From NCBI RefSeq assembly GCF_012927205.1, contig NZ_JABBGC010000002.1, positions 1,426,001 to 1,490,000 of the forward strand: a DNA stretch of 64,000 nucleotides, written 5' to 3'. Below, piece by piece: positions 1-9,600 of this stretch. The notes beneath the pieces are model-generated. The model was not told the origin of the DNA. It did not search any database and saw nothing but the letters and a program-made list of their open reading frames with translations. Every line of letters begins with the position of its first letter. Position 1 is the first letter of the stretch. A program made the translations under genes and the position numbers. The DNA comes from Chitinophaga fulva. GTDB lineage: Bacteria; Bacteroidota; Bacteroidia; Chitinophagales; Chitinophagaceae.

Positions 1-449
1 TGGTAAGGCTCCCACCCTTCTCCCATGGCACAGATGACACCCATGGTTTTCTTCCCATATTGATCCGGCTCACCAAAGAAAAGGGCCGTTCAGGCATGAT
101 CAACGAAGGCGCCAATATATGGCCGGCAGTACACCGGCTGGATGCAGCACGGCTGTATCGCCTGGCACTGGAAAGCAACCCGGCAGGCGGCACCCGTTTT
201 CATGCGGTAGCCGAAGAACGTAATACCTTCAAAACCGTAGCCACCACCATCGGCGAAAGACTGCAACTGCCGATCGTTTTCCTTAACCCGGAGGAAGCCG
301 CTGCACACTTTACCTGGTTCGCACATTTTGCGAAAATCAACAACCGGGTATCTGCAGACATCACCAAAACAACACTGGGCTGGAACCCCGTACATCCTAC
401 ATTGTCCGAAGACATGGCAGGAGATGTATATTTCCCGGGAGATAAATAA
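1..449 (+). CDS. SDR-family NAD(P)-dependent epimerase/oxidoreductase, C-terminal part
   Basis: The gene enters from the left edge; reading starts at base 3 without a stop, so the N-terminal Rossmann half is outside the window. What remains is about 148 residues. The stretch VRLPPFSHG followed by WPAVHRLDAARLYRLALE and AEE is typical of the atypical extended short-chain dehydrogenase group annotated as NAD-dependent epimerase/dehydratase or SDR family oxidoreductase. The catalytic Tyr/Lys and the GxxGxxG nucleotide site cannot be checked. A very strong stem-loop follows the stop codon. The substrate is unknown. Confidence 0.8.
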   Translation, partial: VRLPPFSHGTDDTHGFLPILIRLTKEKGRSGMINEGANIWPAVHRLDAARLYRLALESNPAGGTRFHAVAEERNTFKTVATTIGERLQLPIVFLNPEEAAAHFTWFAHFAKINNRVSADITKTTLGWNPVHPTLSEDMAGDVYFPGDK

Positions 450-457
450 AACAGGTA

Positions 458-502
458 AATTAACAACATACAGGCGGCATGACCGCCTGTATGTTGTTAA
501 TT
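458..502. terminator. Bidirectional terminator hairpin between convergent genes
   Basis: A perfect 20-bp inverted repeat (458-477 with 483-502) encloses a 5-nt loop. It begins 9 bases after the stop of the SDR gene and ends 11 bases before the stop of the converging nucleoside-hydrolase-like gene. It has A/T-rich outer ends on both strands, so it can serve both transcripts. Confidence 0.8.
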
Positions 503-513
503 GATGATGCAGA

Positions 514-1506
514 TTACTTTGCCGGCCTTTGCGCCACCATCAAGGAATCGAACCTTTCAGCGATTGCCTTGGGATGGACGCCTTCAGCGAACTCACTTAT
601 CAGATACTGCCGCTCATCATCCGGCTCAAAACGCCACAAATTTGTCCCGTCTTCAAAAATGTGGTTATATCCTCTTTCTTCGAGCCTGAAATAAGGAAGA
701 TGACCTCTCACCGCCACATACACAGCGATGATGTCCGCACTATGGTGCCAGTTCCTCTTCCAGCCATCCAGGAACCATTTGTAGGCATAAGCCATAGGCG
801 TACGTTTATATTTCTCCTGGAAGAAAACCTTCCCCGTGGGCACGCTGTCTGCGAAAGCCCCGCCACCCGTGAAATAGATGCGGGTTGGCCACGCTGTAAC
901 TACGTGTTGTGTGGAGCGGGGGTCCGGCTTGAAGTTCCCCCAGGGCGCCGGGTCCCGGTCTTCGGGATATCTTCCGCCCATACAAACCAGGCGTTTCACT
1001 TTCTTCCTCACCAACTCAATGCCATTCAGTTCACTAAACTGATCTGCTCTTGTGTTCAGCAGTTTGGAAAGGTTGGTCAGGTCGCCCACTGTTACCACCA
1101 CAACACTTGTATCCGGTTGTGAGGAGAGTATCTTCCGGTACAGTACCGTAGCTTCCGGCATATCCTCACCCAGCTTTACACCAGGTTTAAATTCATCACA
1201 AAGCCTGCGTGCATATTTGGATTTATGGTATACGCCAAATCGCTGCACCGCGCCGATGGGAATGCCCGGCCTGTCATAATAGGTGTTAATGACATCCACC
1301 GCGCCCGGCGACCATGGATTGAGGCTGGAAACCATGACTCCCAATATTTCCGCTTCACCGAGATTGGCGAAACCGTGGAGCATCGCCAGCGCGCCTACGT
1401 CATCCACGTCAGAATCCATGTCCGTATCGAAGATAATTTTTACAGGTTGCGCAAAAACTAAGTGGCACAACAACAGGTTGAAGATCAACCATCCAATATA
1501 TTTCAT
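514..1506 (-). CDS. Secreted nucleoside-hydrolase-family protein
   Basis: A 330-residue protein with an N-terminal signal peptide ending near LVFAQ. The metal-binding motif of inosine/uridine-preferring nucleoside hydrolases is visible at residues 27-36 (D27, D29, D33, D35, D36 in FDTDMDSDVDD), followed by the family's typical V-T-V-G-D-L-T-N segment. In this family a Ca-bound water cleaves the N-glycosidic bond of ribonucleosides. The exported form suggests periplasmic nucleoside or ribosyl-conjugate scavenging (inference). The motif differs from the common DTDxGxDD by an Asp-rich insertion-like form, so the substrate may differ. It sits alone, in the same direction as the GH16 gene but separated from it by a hairpin. 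Confidence 0.8.
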   Translation of the reverse strand: MKYIGWLIFNLLLCHLVFAQPVKIIFDTDMDSDVDDVGALAMLHGFANLGEAEILGVMVSSLNPWSPGAVDVINTYYDRPGIPIGAVQRFGVYHKSKYARRLCDEFKPGVKLGEDMPEATVLYRKILSSQPDTSVVVVTVGDLTNLSKLLNTRADQFSELNGIELVRKKVKRLVCMGGRYPEDRDPAPWGNFKPDPRSTQHVVTAWPTRIYFTGGGAFADSVPTGKVFFQEKYKRTPMAYAYKWFLDGWKRNWHHSADIIAVYVAVRGHLPYFRLEERGYNHIFEDGTNLWRFEPDDERQYLISEFAEGVHPKAIAERFDSLMVAQRPAK

Positions 1507-1547
1507 TGGTTTTATGGGTTAGTTCTAAAAATGAATCTCCAGTAGAG

Positions 1548-1578
1548 AAGCCGTCCCTATTACATTAAGGGACGGCTT
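1548..1578. terminator. Stem-loop between the GH16 and nucleoside-hydrolase genes
   Basis: An 11-bp perfect inverted repeat (1548-1558 with 1568-1578) with a 9-nt loop lies just downstream of the minus-strand GH16 stop codon. The strong T-run is on the plus-strand side (1577-1587), so on the minus strand the hairpin is preceded by A's rather than followed by U's. It probably ends the GH16 transcript, but the canonical U-tract is missing in that direction. Confidence 0.55.
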
Positions 1579-1585
1579 TCTTTTT

Positions 1586-4500
1586 TTAGATTTTGACAAT
1601 CCGGAAGATCTTAGTCTGATCTTCCCCTTCCAGCATTAACATATACGTACCTGCTACCAATGCACTGATGTCCCTGGTGATCTGCCTTTCGCCTTTCTGG
1701 ATGTTCCACTGTCGCAATACATTGCCGCGTATATCCAGCAACGTTAGCCGCGTATAGGACAGGCCCTTCAGATCAATGGTCAGGCGTCCGTTGGTAGGAT
1801 TGGGATAAAGGACAGGCCCTTTCGTATCTGTTTCTGTTGCAGGATATTCAGCCTTGTTATAAGCCATGCGGGCAGCAGGTTCGCTTACCGCGCAGTTATC
1901 GATACTGAACCAGTTGAACTTCAACGTAGTGCCTGACAGAACATGCACACCGGTATAACTGAGCGCCGGCAGGCGGATGGTGTCCGTAATCGTTTTCCAG
2001 ACACCACCGGTAGAGGGTATACTGATGGTATCGAATTTAAAGGTGCTATGCCCTATCCATATTTTGACAGACGAGGTAGTCATCACCCTGAAGCTGATAT
2101 TGTACCTGCCGGCAACGGGCACGTTCAGGTTGCTGTAGGCAAACCAGTCACCCGCTTTGAGGCTGGTGAAATTCTGCCCGCCGCCCACGTCCGTACAGGT
2201 TTCCAGTACGGGGCCCGGAGCGCGGTTGGAAGCGCTTTCCGCTTCGTACTTATCATTAACGGTACAAATGGTATAGGCTATCGTTACTGGTGTTGTACCG
2301 GATATGGGTCCGCTGGTGGCGGTTACCGCATAAGTACCGGGCGTGACGCCTGCGGTGAATACACCATTCGTATCGATGGTATTACCGGCGCCGGTCACGC
2401 TCCATACAGGCTTAAAGCTAAATGGATTATTACGCTGGTCATAGCCCTTTGCCACGTATTGCTGCGATGCCCTCAGCGGTACCGTTAACGAATCGGGCGT
2501 CAGCGCTATGCGCGTCAGCACCGGTGGCGCCACTACGTGCATGATGGCCGTGTCGCTCATCGTTCCTGCGGTGGCCAGCACCAGGTAATCACCGGCAGCA
2601 TTGCCGGTAAACAGCCCGCTGGCAGTGATACTGCCGCCAGCGCCTTGTACGGACCATACCGGCGATACGGGAAATATGCTGCTGTCCTGGCCATAGCCCG
2701 TTGCGGTGAACTGCTGCACCTGGCCGGTATTAATGGTGGCGCTATCGGGCTTGATCACCAGGCGCGACAACGCCACGGAATCGGCACGGATAATACTCAG
2801 CCAGTTAAAATTCCAGCCGTCTTTGTTAGCGACTATCCGGAGTGTCTGTTGCCCCTGTTCCAGTCGTATAGGCGCTGACGTGACAGTGACCCATTTCTGC
2901 CATCCGCCGCTGGCAGGCAGGTTCACCGTTTGCAGCGTCGTGGTGTCCAGCTGTACACGAAGGCTGGAAGCACCGTTCACCGCCACCCGGAACTGTATCC
3001 GATAGGTATCGGCGCGGGGCACGTCAATGTCATATTCAAACCAGCTGCCGGCGCCGATGTAGCTCACATCCTGGCCGCCGCCTACATCTGAACAAGGTTC
3101 TGTATTGTTGTTGTTACTGTTGTCAAAACTTTCGGCCTGTATCTTCACCGGTATCAGCTTGTAATTGGCCGGCCGCCGGGTAATGAAAGCCACCCCTGTT
3201 TTAGTGGTGGTATCCACCGTAGCCGTGACCGTTACCTTGCCGGAATTATTCAGTGTGGCCAGTCCGCTGCTGGTAATGCTGTTGCCGGTGCCGGTGATAC
3301 CCCAGGTTGGCGTAATAGTCATCGGATATCCATTCTGATCAAGGGCTTTGAAGGTATATTGCTGCTGTTTTCCGGGAAGGAAGGACATGTCTGCCGGTGT
3401 GACCATAATAGTGTCCAGTACCGGTATGCCCAGCCCTTTCTGATAAATGCGGGCGTAGTCCACCTGCATGCTGTCGGGCCAGTCTGCCTCTGTGATGGCG
3501 CCGCCCATTCCCCCGCCGATGGCCAGGTTCAGGATGAGGTGAAACTTCTGGTCGAAAGGCCAGTCCTTCCAATCGGTGTGTGGATTAGGGTACGACAATA
3601 CCTGTGTGGTATCATACCTGAAGCGGATCGTATCCGGCGCCCACTCCATCGCATATACGTGATAGACGGTATCAGCGTCCATCAGTTTTTTAGTGTTGGA
3701 GACGCCGCCGCCATTGGTCCAGTTGTGGTTCTGCGTGTGGACGGTAGACAATACCGTTCCGAAGTTATTGCCCACATGTTCCATGATATCCAGCTCCCCG
3801 CTTTTAGGCCAGCCGCCGTAGGCGCTGGTAGTAGGCATCAGCCAGATGGCCGGCCAGGAACCGCGTGCCCGCGGCAGTTTGGCGCGTACCTCTACTTTAC
3901 CATAGAGAAAATCAAATTTTCCTTGTGTGATGAGCCGGCCGGATGACCATGGCTCTGTGGTAGTTCCATTAGGAAAATCTTTTTTCCCGGTGATGACCAG
4001 GCGGCCATTTCTCACGCGGGCATTGTCGTGGGTGGTATCGGTGTATACCTGTTGTTCCCCGTTGATCCAGCCTTTGGGGCGCGGATCTACGGTCCATTTG
4101 GTACGGTCTGGCTGACCGTCTGTATTGAACTCGTCGGCAAAGACGAGCGTCCAGTTGGGGTTACCATCAAATACCACATTACCTTTCGCCGTATAGCTGG
4201 TCACGTTAGCCGTCGCCAGCTCTGTACCAGCTATCATCAGTTTCAGCGTGGTGCGGGAATAGTTGGCCCCTGAATTACCGCTGAGGGTAACACGCGCCGT
4301 CGTATCATTCACCCGCAGCACGTTACTGATAACAACGCCAGGCGGCAAATTGGCAGCCGTCCAGTTGGCGGCGGTCAGCGTTGGTTTCAGCACCCCTCCT
4401 TTTACTTCAGCGGTGATAACAGCGCCGTTCTCATGCCCCATCAGGATACTGGTATCTTTCAACACAATGGCCGTGGGATTGGGTCCTTGCAACAGGTCGA

Positions 4501-5065
4501 AATACAGGATACCATTGGCTTTCTTTCCATCGATATACTGAATGGAGATGGTATTGAAATCCGTCCGGTTCTTTACGCTCTGGAAATTGTAGGTGGCTTC
4601 TTCCCAGTGGTTCACACGGGAAGGCTTAAACGTAAAGAAGACCGCCTTGCTGTAATTACTGCCTGGCTGTAGTTTGAACATGATCTCATCCAGCGTGCTG
4701 GCGTAGACCAGCATTTTGAAAGTGCTGTTGGCAGCGAGATCGAAGGAGTCTCTCAGTGAACACGACGCGCTCATGTACTCAAAGCAGGAAGTGTCTTTGG
4801 TGAATTTGGCTACCAGCGGACTGGTGTTCAGTCCGGACGGATTGGGATTGGGCACCCCGAATTCCACCTTGCCGGTAGTGGTGTTGCCGGCGTAATACGT
4901 CCATTTGCCGGAGCAGGGGCCGTGGCCTTCCATATCATCCAGCAGGAGGTATTGCGCGTGAACTGTGCTGCATAGCAACATACAGGGCAACAATAATAAC
5001 AGTAGCAACTTATCCCGCACAGGTAGTCCCCGGCGAGCATCAGATTTTGGTTTGCTCGTTTTCAT
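1586..5065 (-). CDS. Modular GH16 beta-glucanase (laminarinase-like) with CBM6 and Ig-like domains and T9SS tail
   Basis: An 1159-residue secreted enzyme. A signal peptide (ends near VHAQ) is followed by an N-terminal beta-sandwich, then a GH16 domain at about residues 303-545 with the catalytic motif GELDIMEH (E424 nucleophile, D426, E429 acid/base). Then come a bacterial Ig-like domain (about 547-635), a CBM6-like domain (about 640-765, IQAESFDN and SDVGGGQDV), two more Ig-like domains (765-935), a second CBM6-like domain (940-1065) and a type IX secretion sorting domain (about 1085-1159, LYPNPTNG). GH16 members with this motif cut beta-1,3 or mixed beta-glucans. The gene lies after SusC/SusD, so it is likely the surface or released endo-enzyme of that locus. 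Confidence 0.9.
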   Translation of the reverse strand: MKTSKPKSDARRGLPVRDKLLLLLLLPCMLLCSTVHAQYLLLDDMEGHGPCSGKWTYYAGNTTTGKVEFGVPNPNPSGLNTSPLVAKFTKDTSCFEYMSASCSLRDSFDLAANSTFKMLVYASTLDEIMFKLQPGSNYSKAVFFTFKPSRVNHWEEATYNFQSVKNRTDFNTISIQYIDGKKANGILYFDLLQGPNPTAIVLKDTSILMGHENGAVITAEVKGGVLKPTLTAANWTAANLPPGVVISNVLRVNDTTARVTLSGNSGANYSRTTLKLMIAGTELATANVTSYTAKGNVVFDGNPNWTLVFADEFNTDGQPDRTKWTVDPRPKGWINGEQQVYTDTTHDNARVRNGRLVITGKKDFPNGTTTEPWSSGRLITQGKFDFLYGKVEVRAKLPRARGSWPAIWLMPTTSAYGGWPKSGELDIMEHVGNNFGTVLSTVHTQNHNWTNGGGVSNTKKLMDADTVYHVYAMEWAPDTIRFRYDTTQVLSYPNPHTDWKDWPFDQKFHLILNLAIGGGMGGAITEADWPDSMQVDYARIYQKGLGIPVLDTIMVTPADMSFLPGKQQQYTFKALDQNGYPMTITPTWGITGTGNSITSSGLATLNNSGKVTVTATVDTTTKTGVAFITRRPANYKLIPVKIQAESFDNSNNNNTEPCSDVGGGQDVSYIGAGSWFEYDIDVPRADTYRIQFRVAVNGASSLRVQLDTTTLQTVNLPASGGWQKWVTVTSAPIRLEQGQQTLRIVANKDGWNFNWLSIIRADSVALSRLVIKPDSATINTGQVQQFTATGYGQDSSIFPVSPVWSVQGAGGSITASGLFTGNAAGDYLVLATAGTMSDTAIMHVVAPPVLTRIALTPDSLTVPLRASQQYVAKGYDQRNNPFSFKPVWSVTGAGNTIDTNGVFTAGVTPGTYAVTATSGPISGTTPVTIAYTICTVNDKYEAESASNRAPGPVLETCTDVGGGQNFTSLKAGDWFAYSNLNVPVAGRYNISFRVMTTSSVKIWIGHSTFKFDTISIPSTGGVWKTITDTIRLPALSYTGVHVLSGTTLKFNWFSIDNCAVSEPAARMAYNKAEYPATETDTKGPVLYPNPTNGRLTIDLKGLSYTRLTLLDIRGNVLRQWNIQKGERQITRDISALVAGTYMLMLEGEDQTKIFRIVKI

Positions 5066-5083
5066 AACGTTTCATTTTTGAAA

Positions 5084-5113
5084 GGCCGGCGCAACCGGAA
5101 AGCTGCGCCGGCC
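5084..5113 (-). promoter_or_regulatory. Stem-loop in the SusD-GH16 intercistronic space
   Basis: A GC-rich 10-bp perfect inverted repeat (5084-5093 with 5104-5113) with a 10-nt loop sits between the SusD stop and the GH16 start, about 18 bases before the GH16 ATG. It could be an RNA-processing or attenuation element that sets the ratio of SusCD to enzyme, or a weak terminator. The role is inferred from position only. Confidence 0.4.
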
Positions 5114-5152
5114 GGGGTTTTATAGTATCAGGGTTTTAGGTTCGTCTACAGG

Positions 5153-6622
5153 TCATAGATTAGGGTTCACCACCGCGTCGGCACCGGGTATGGGCATCCA
5201 GTAGTTGGCTTTGGTGATGTTGCCGGCCGGTTGCAGGTCGCCCGCCGCCTTGTTGGCATTGGCAGCTTCTACCTGTTCCAGTCTCACCAGGTCAAACCAG
5301 CGGTTCCATTCCCCGGCAAACTCCCAGGCACGCTCACTTACTACGGCGGCTGCGAAGTCGGCGCCTGCCATGCCGCCCGGCAGATCAGGCAAACCTGCCC
5401 GCTGCCTTACAGCATTAACAGCCGTATAAGCGTCACCGTTAGGCGTGCCGGCGGAACGTGCCTGCGCTTCTGCATAGATCAGCAGCACATGCGCATAACG
5501 CATCATGATAACGGGGTTATTGGACATGTACACAGCTTTCTGGCCAGACTGTATAGTGAACTTTTTATAGTAGGGATGTTTGGTGGTGGTTTGTTGCCAC
5601 GGGATCACCGTACCGTTGCTCAGTGTGAACTGTGTGCTGAAAGTAGCGTCTTTCCGGGGGCCGGCGGGGAAGTTATTAAAGAAATTCAGCTCCGGGAAAA
5701 AGTCACTCCACCCACCTTCATCTTCCGGCATGGTGGACAGCCCGTAAAATGAATTGTACGTTACCCAGTTGCCGCGCGTGAAAAGCGTGAACACATCTTC
5801 CACCGTACCGCCAACGAAAATTTTCAGGTACCCACCGGTGTAAAGATCAAACCCATAGTCTGTTTTGTTGTCTATTACCTCTTTTGCTTTCGCTGCTGCC
5901 AGTGCGTATTTCGACTGGTCTTTCAGCGGCCATCCCGCTTCCGTGAGATACACGTCTGCCAGCAAAGCCTTTGCCGAACCTTTATTAGGCCGTCCGGAGC
6001 TTCGCCTGGTATTGGGTATCCACTCTTCTGCCCTTTTAAGGTCGGCTTCTATCAATGGATAGATGTCCGCCGGTTTGCTCTTTTTCAGGTGGAGGTATTC
6101 CGGCGTATATTTCTCTGAGGGAATGACCGGCACGTCGCCCCACAGCCGGGTGAGCCAGTAGTACGACAGGGCGCGCAGATAACTGGCTTCGCCCACCATG
6201 GCGCGGATGGTGTCCTGATTACCATCCAGCACTTTATTGTAGTTGTTGATAATATTGGTAGTGGCCTGAATCGTTTTATAGCAGCCCAGCCAGATGGGAT
6301 TCATCCTGCTGTTCAGCGATGATACGTTGAAGCGGTCAAACTCGCGGAACTCTTCCTTATTGGAGCCGGGATGTGTAGTGAGGTCATCGCTGCCCATGGT
6401 CATGGCAATCTGCGATACTGTCGTGAAACCGCTGGTCCACGGCACCAACAGGCTGCCATAGGCCCCGGAAAGCACCGTCTCCAGGCCTGTCTGGCTGCTC
6501 ATGGCATCGTCGCCGGCGACCAGCCCTTTAGGGCTTTCTGTCAGCTCCTTGCTGCATCCTGCTGCCAGCACGAGGAAGGATAACAGATATATAGCATAGT
6601 TCATGTAAAATCGTTTAATCAT
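5153..6622 (-). CDS. SusD/RagB family nutrient-binding outer-membrane lipoprotein
   Basis: A 489-residue protein with a lipoprotein signal (lipobox LAAGC, Cys23). Its sequence is that of SusD/RagB proteins: an N-terminal SusD-like region, a helical core (ALSYYWLTRLWGDVP, AKALLADVYLT) and a C-terminal ending with the family's MPIP...NPNL pattern. SusD proteins form the lid on a SusC channel and capture glycans at the cell surface. It directly follows its SusC partner (gap 11 bp) and precedes the GH16 beta-glucanase, so the ligand is probably a beta-glucan (inference). Confidence 0.93.
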   Translation of the reverse strand: MIKRFYMNYAIYLLSFLVLAAGCSKELTESPKGLVAGDDAMSSQTGLETVLSGAYGSLLVPWTSGFTTVSQIAMTMGSDDLTTHPGSNKEEFREFDRFNVSSLNSRMNPIWLGCYKTIQATTNIINNYNKVLDGNQDTIRAMVGEASYLRALSYYWLTRLWGDVPVIPSEKYTPEYLHLKKSKPADIYPLIEADLKRAEEWIPNTRRSSGRPNKGSAKALLADVYLTEAGWPLKDQSKYALAAAKAKEVIDNKTDYGFDLYTGGYLKIFVGGTVEDVFTLFTRGNWVTYNSFYGLSTMPEDEGGWSDFFPELNFFNNFPAGPRKDATFSTQFTLSNGTVIPWQQTTTKHPYYKKFTIQSGQKAVYMSNNPVIMMRYAHVLLIYAEAQARSAGTPNGDAYTAVNAVRQRAGLPDLPGGMAGADFAAAVVSERAWEFAGEWNRWFDLVRLEQVEAANANKAAGDLQPAGNITKANYWMPIPGADAVVNPNL

Positions 6623-6633
6623 AACAGTTAGAT

Positions 6634-9600
6634 TTAAAAGCTCAGTGTTACCCCACCGGTGATGGTCTTTGCGTTTGGATAAGTGCCAAAGTCAATGCCC
6701 TGACGGATATCCCCGGCAGAGGAACTGCTTTCCGGATCGATACCGGAGTAGTTGGTCACCGTGAAAAGGTTGGTGGCGCTCACGAAGACTTTTACGCCCA
6801 GCGTATTTTTCAGTGCCGATTTGGGTATATCATAAGCCAGGCTGATATTCTTCAGCCGCAGGAAATCTCCTTTTTCCAGGAAACGGCTGCTCTGTGTAAA
6901 ATTGCGGTTGGTGGTGCTGAAAGCCGGTATATTGGACGTCTCATTCACTCCGGGAATATAGCGGTCTTTGATCTCCTGCAGGGTCGCTTCGCGGGCGTCG
7001 CCACCGTAATACATGGCCGCTGCTTTGTTGTAATTCAGCCGGTCGAACCCGAAGAGGCCCTGGAACAGCAGGTTCAGCGTAAAACGTTTATACGTGACCG
7101 TATTGTTCCAGCCGATGGAGGTAGTTGGGATGCCGGTGCCGATCACATGGTAATCGCTTGCGTCGATGGCGCCGTTGTTGTCTACATCGAGGTAACGGGC
7201 ATCGCCAGGTTTGGCACCGTATACAGCCGCTTTTTCATCACCGGGTTTCCAGGTGCCGAGGTAAGTGAGGCCCCAGATGGCGCCGAGGGATTGGCCTGGC
7301 ATGACCACAAACTCCGACTGCGGCGACATGCCGCCACCGATCTTGCGGTTATTGGGATCAAAGATGCGGGTTTTGCCTTCGCCCAGCGAGATCACTTTGT
7401 TTTTAACGAAAGATACGTTGAACCCTGTATTCCATTGCACCGCGCCGCTGTTGATCACCTCGCCTTCCACGGCAAATTCCCAGCCTTTGTTCTGCACAGC
7501 GCCTACGTTACGGGTAATGGAATTGCCGCCAAGGTACATAGGCAGGTTTTCCTGTAACAGCAGGTCACGGGTGTCTTTTACAAAATAATCCACGGTAACG
7601 GCTATCCGTCCTTTCAGCAGCCCGATGTCGAGCCCTACGTCCTTTTGTTCAGTGGTTTCCCATTTGAGGCCGGGATTGCCGATGTTGCCCATCACGAGCC
7701 CTACAACATGACTGCTGTTGTTGAAAGATGCCGGTATATTAGAATAGGATGAAAGGGTGCTATAAGGACTGATTGCCTGATTGCCTGTAAGCCCCCAGCT
7801 GCCGCGCAGTTTCAGGTTACTGATGCTGCTCACCTGCTGCATAAATGGTTCGTTGCTGACCACCCATCCTGCGGAAACAGAAGGGAAATAGCTGTACTTG
7901 TTGTTGCCCTGGAATTTAGAAGAGCCATCCCGCCGCAATGCTGCTGACAAGAGATATTTATCATTGTACGCGTAATTCGCACGGCCTACCAGCGAGAACA
8001 GCGCCCATTTCGAGTAGCCGGAACCGGGAGAGCCGGGTGTTCCCAACGCGAGGTTGTTCCATTGGAAATTTTCATACGTAAGATTGGTAGCGCCGGAAGA
8101 AGAGTAATTATAGGTAGATTGCTGGTACTCCGCCACTGCAGTCAGGTCCAGGCTATGCACCTTATTAAATACCTTCCTGTAATTCAGCGTATTGGTGTTC
8201 TGTAAAACAATTTCTTTGTTCGACCTGATACCGGCGCTGGACACATTATTATTGGTGATCTTACCACCGAAGCTCTTGTCTTCGTACTGGAGATAGTTAG
8301 CGCCGTATTGCAGGTTGAAGGTCAGTCCGGGCAGGATGTCAAACTTAAATCCGCCGATCAGGTTGGCCAGCATCCTGTCCCTGATGGAGATCCTGTTCAC
8401 GGTGAGTGCTACCGGACTATAGAACAGTGAACCCACCGGATCGCTGACGACGAAGCTGCCGTCTGCATTGTATACCGATGTGGTGGGCGCCCAGGTGAGC
8501 GCCTGAGCCAGCGGGCTGCTGGGACCGTCCGGGGGAATATCCGCATTCTGTGCCGTACTGTAGGAGCCGGTGATATTCAGAAACGTGGAGATGACATTCG
8601 TAAGACGGGCATTGATATTGGAGCGCAGCGTGTAACGTTTGTAAAACGAGTTATTGATCACGCCATCCTGGTTGAGATAGTTACCGGAGATAAAATAACC
8701 GCTTTTGTCTGTGCCCCCGGAGAGGCTGAGCAGGTATTCCTGCGCCGGCGCTGTCCGGAAGATTTCGTTTTGCCAGTCGGTGCCTCCTTTGGCGCGGAAG
8801 TCCGCGATCTGCGCATCGGTGAACTTAGGCGTAGTGCCCACAGCCGCCGCATGGGCGTTGGCTGTTTCCGCAAAGTCGGCCGCATTCAGCAGGTCCAGTT
8901 TTTTTATCACGGTAGATGAAGACAGGCGTGTGGTGAAATTCAGCTTCAGTCCACCTTTACCGCCTTTTTTGGTGGTGATCAGGATAACGCCGTTGGCCCC
9001 ACGACTGCCGTAGATAGCCGTAGCAGCAGCGTCTTTCAACACCTGGATGGACGCAATATCATCCGGGTTGATAGAGAAGAATTCTGCGCCCACGAAGCCA
9101 TCCACCACATACAGCGGGTCGTTGCTGCCGTTGATGGAGTTGGAGCCGCGGATACGGATACGTACGCTACCACCGGGCGATCCGGCGGAATTAGTCACCT
9201 GCACGCCGGTCACACGTCCCTGCAATACCTGGTCCAGGCGGTTCACCGGTGCATCTTTAAAATCTTTGGAAGTAATAGAAGAGATGGCGTTGGTCAGCGT
9301 ACCTTTCTTTTGCTCGCCGTAGCCTACCACCACCAGCTCATTGATATTGGAGGCAGATGGTTGCAGGGCGACAGACAACTCTTTTTGACCGTTGACAGGT
9401 ACTTCCATTTTGTTGTAGCCCAGGGAAGACACGACCAGTACGGCATTGCCGTCAGGCACAGCGATCGAATATTCGCCTTTTGCGTTGGTCACCACGCCTC
9501 TGGAAGTACCTTTCACCTGTATGGTCACACCAGGCAGCGGCATACCTTTTTCATCGGTGATAGTTCCTCTTACGTCCTGTTCAACCGGGGCGGGTATCTC

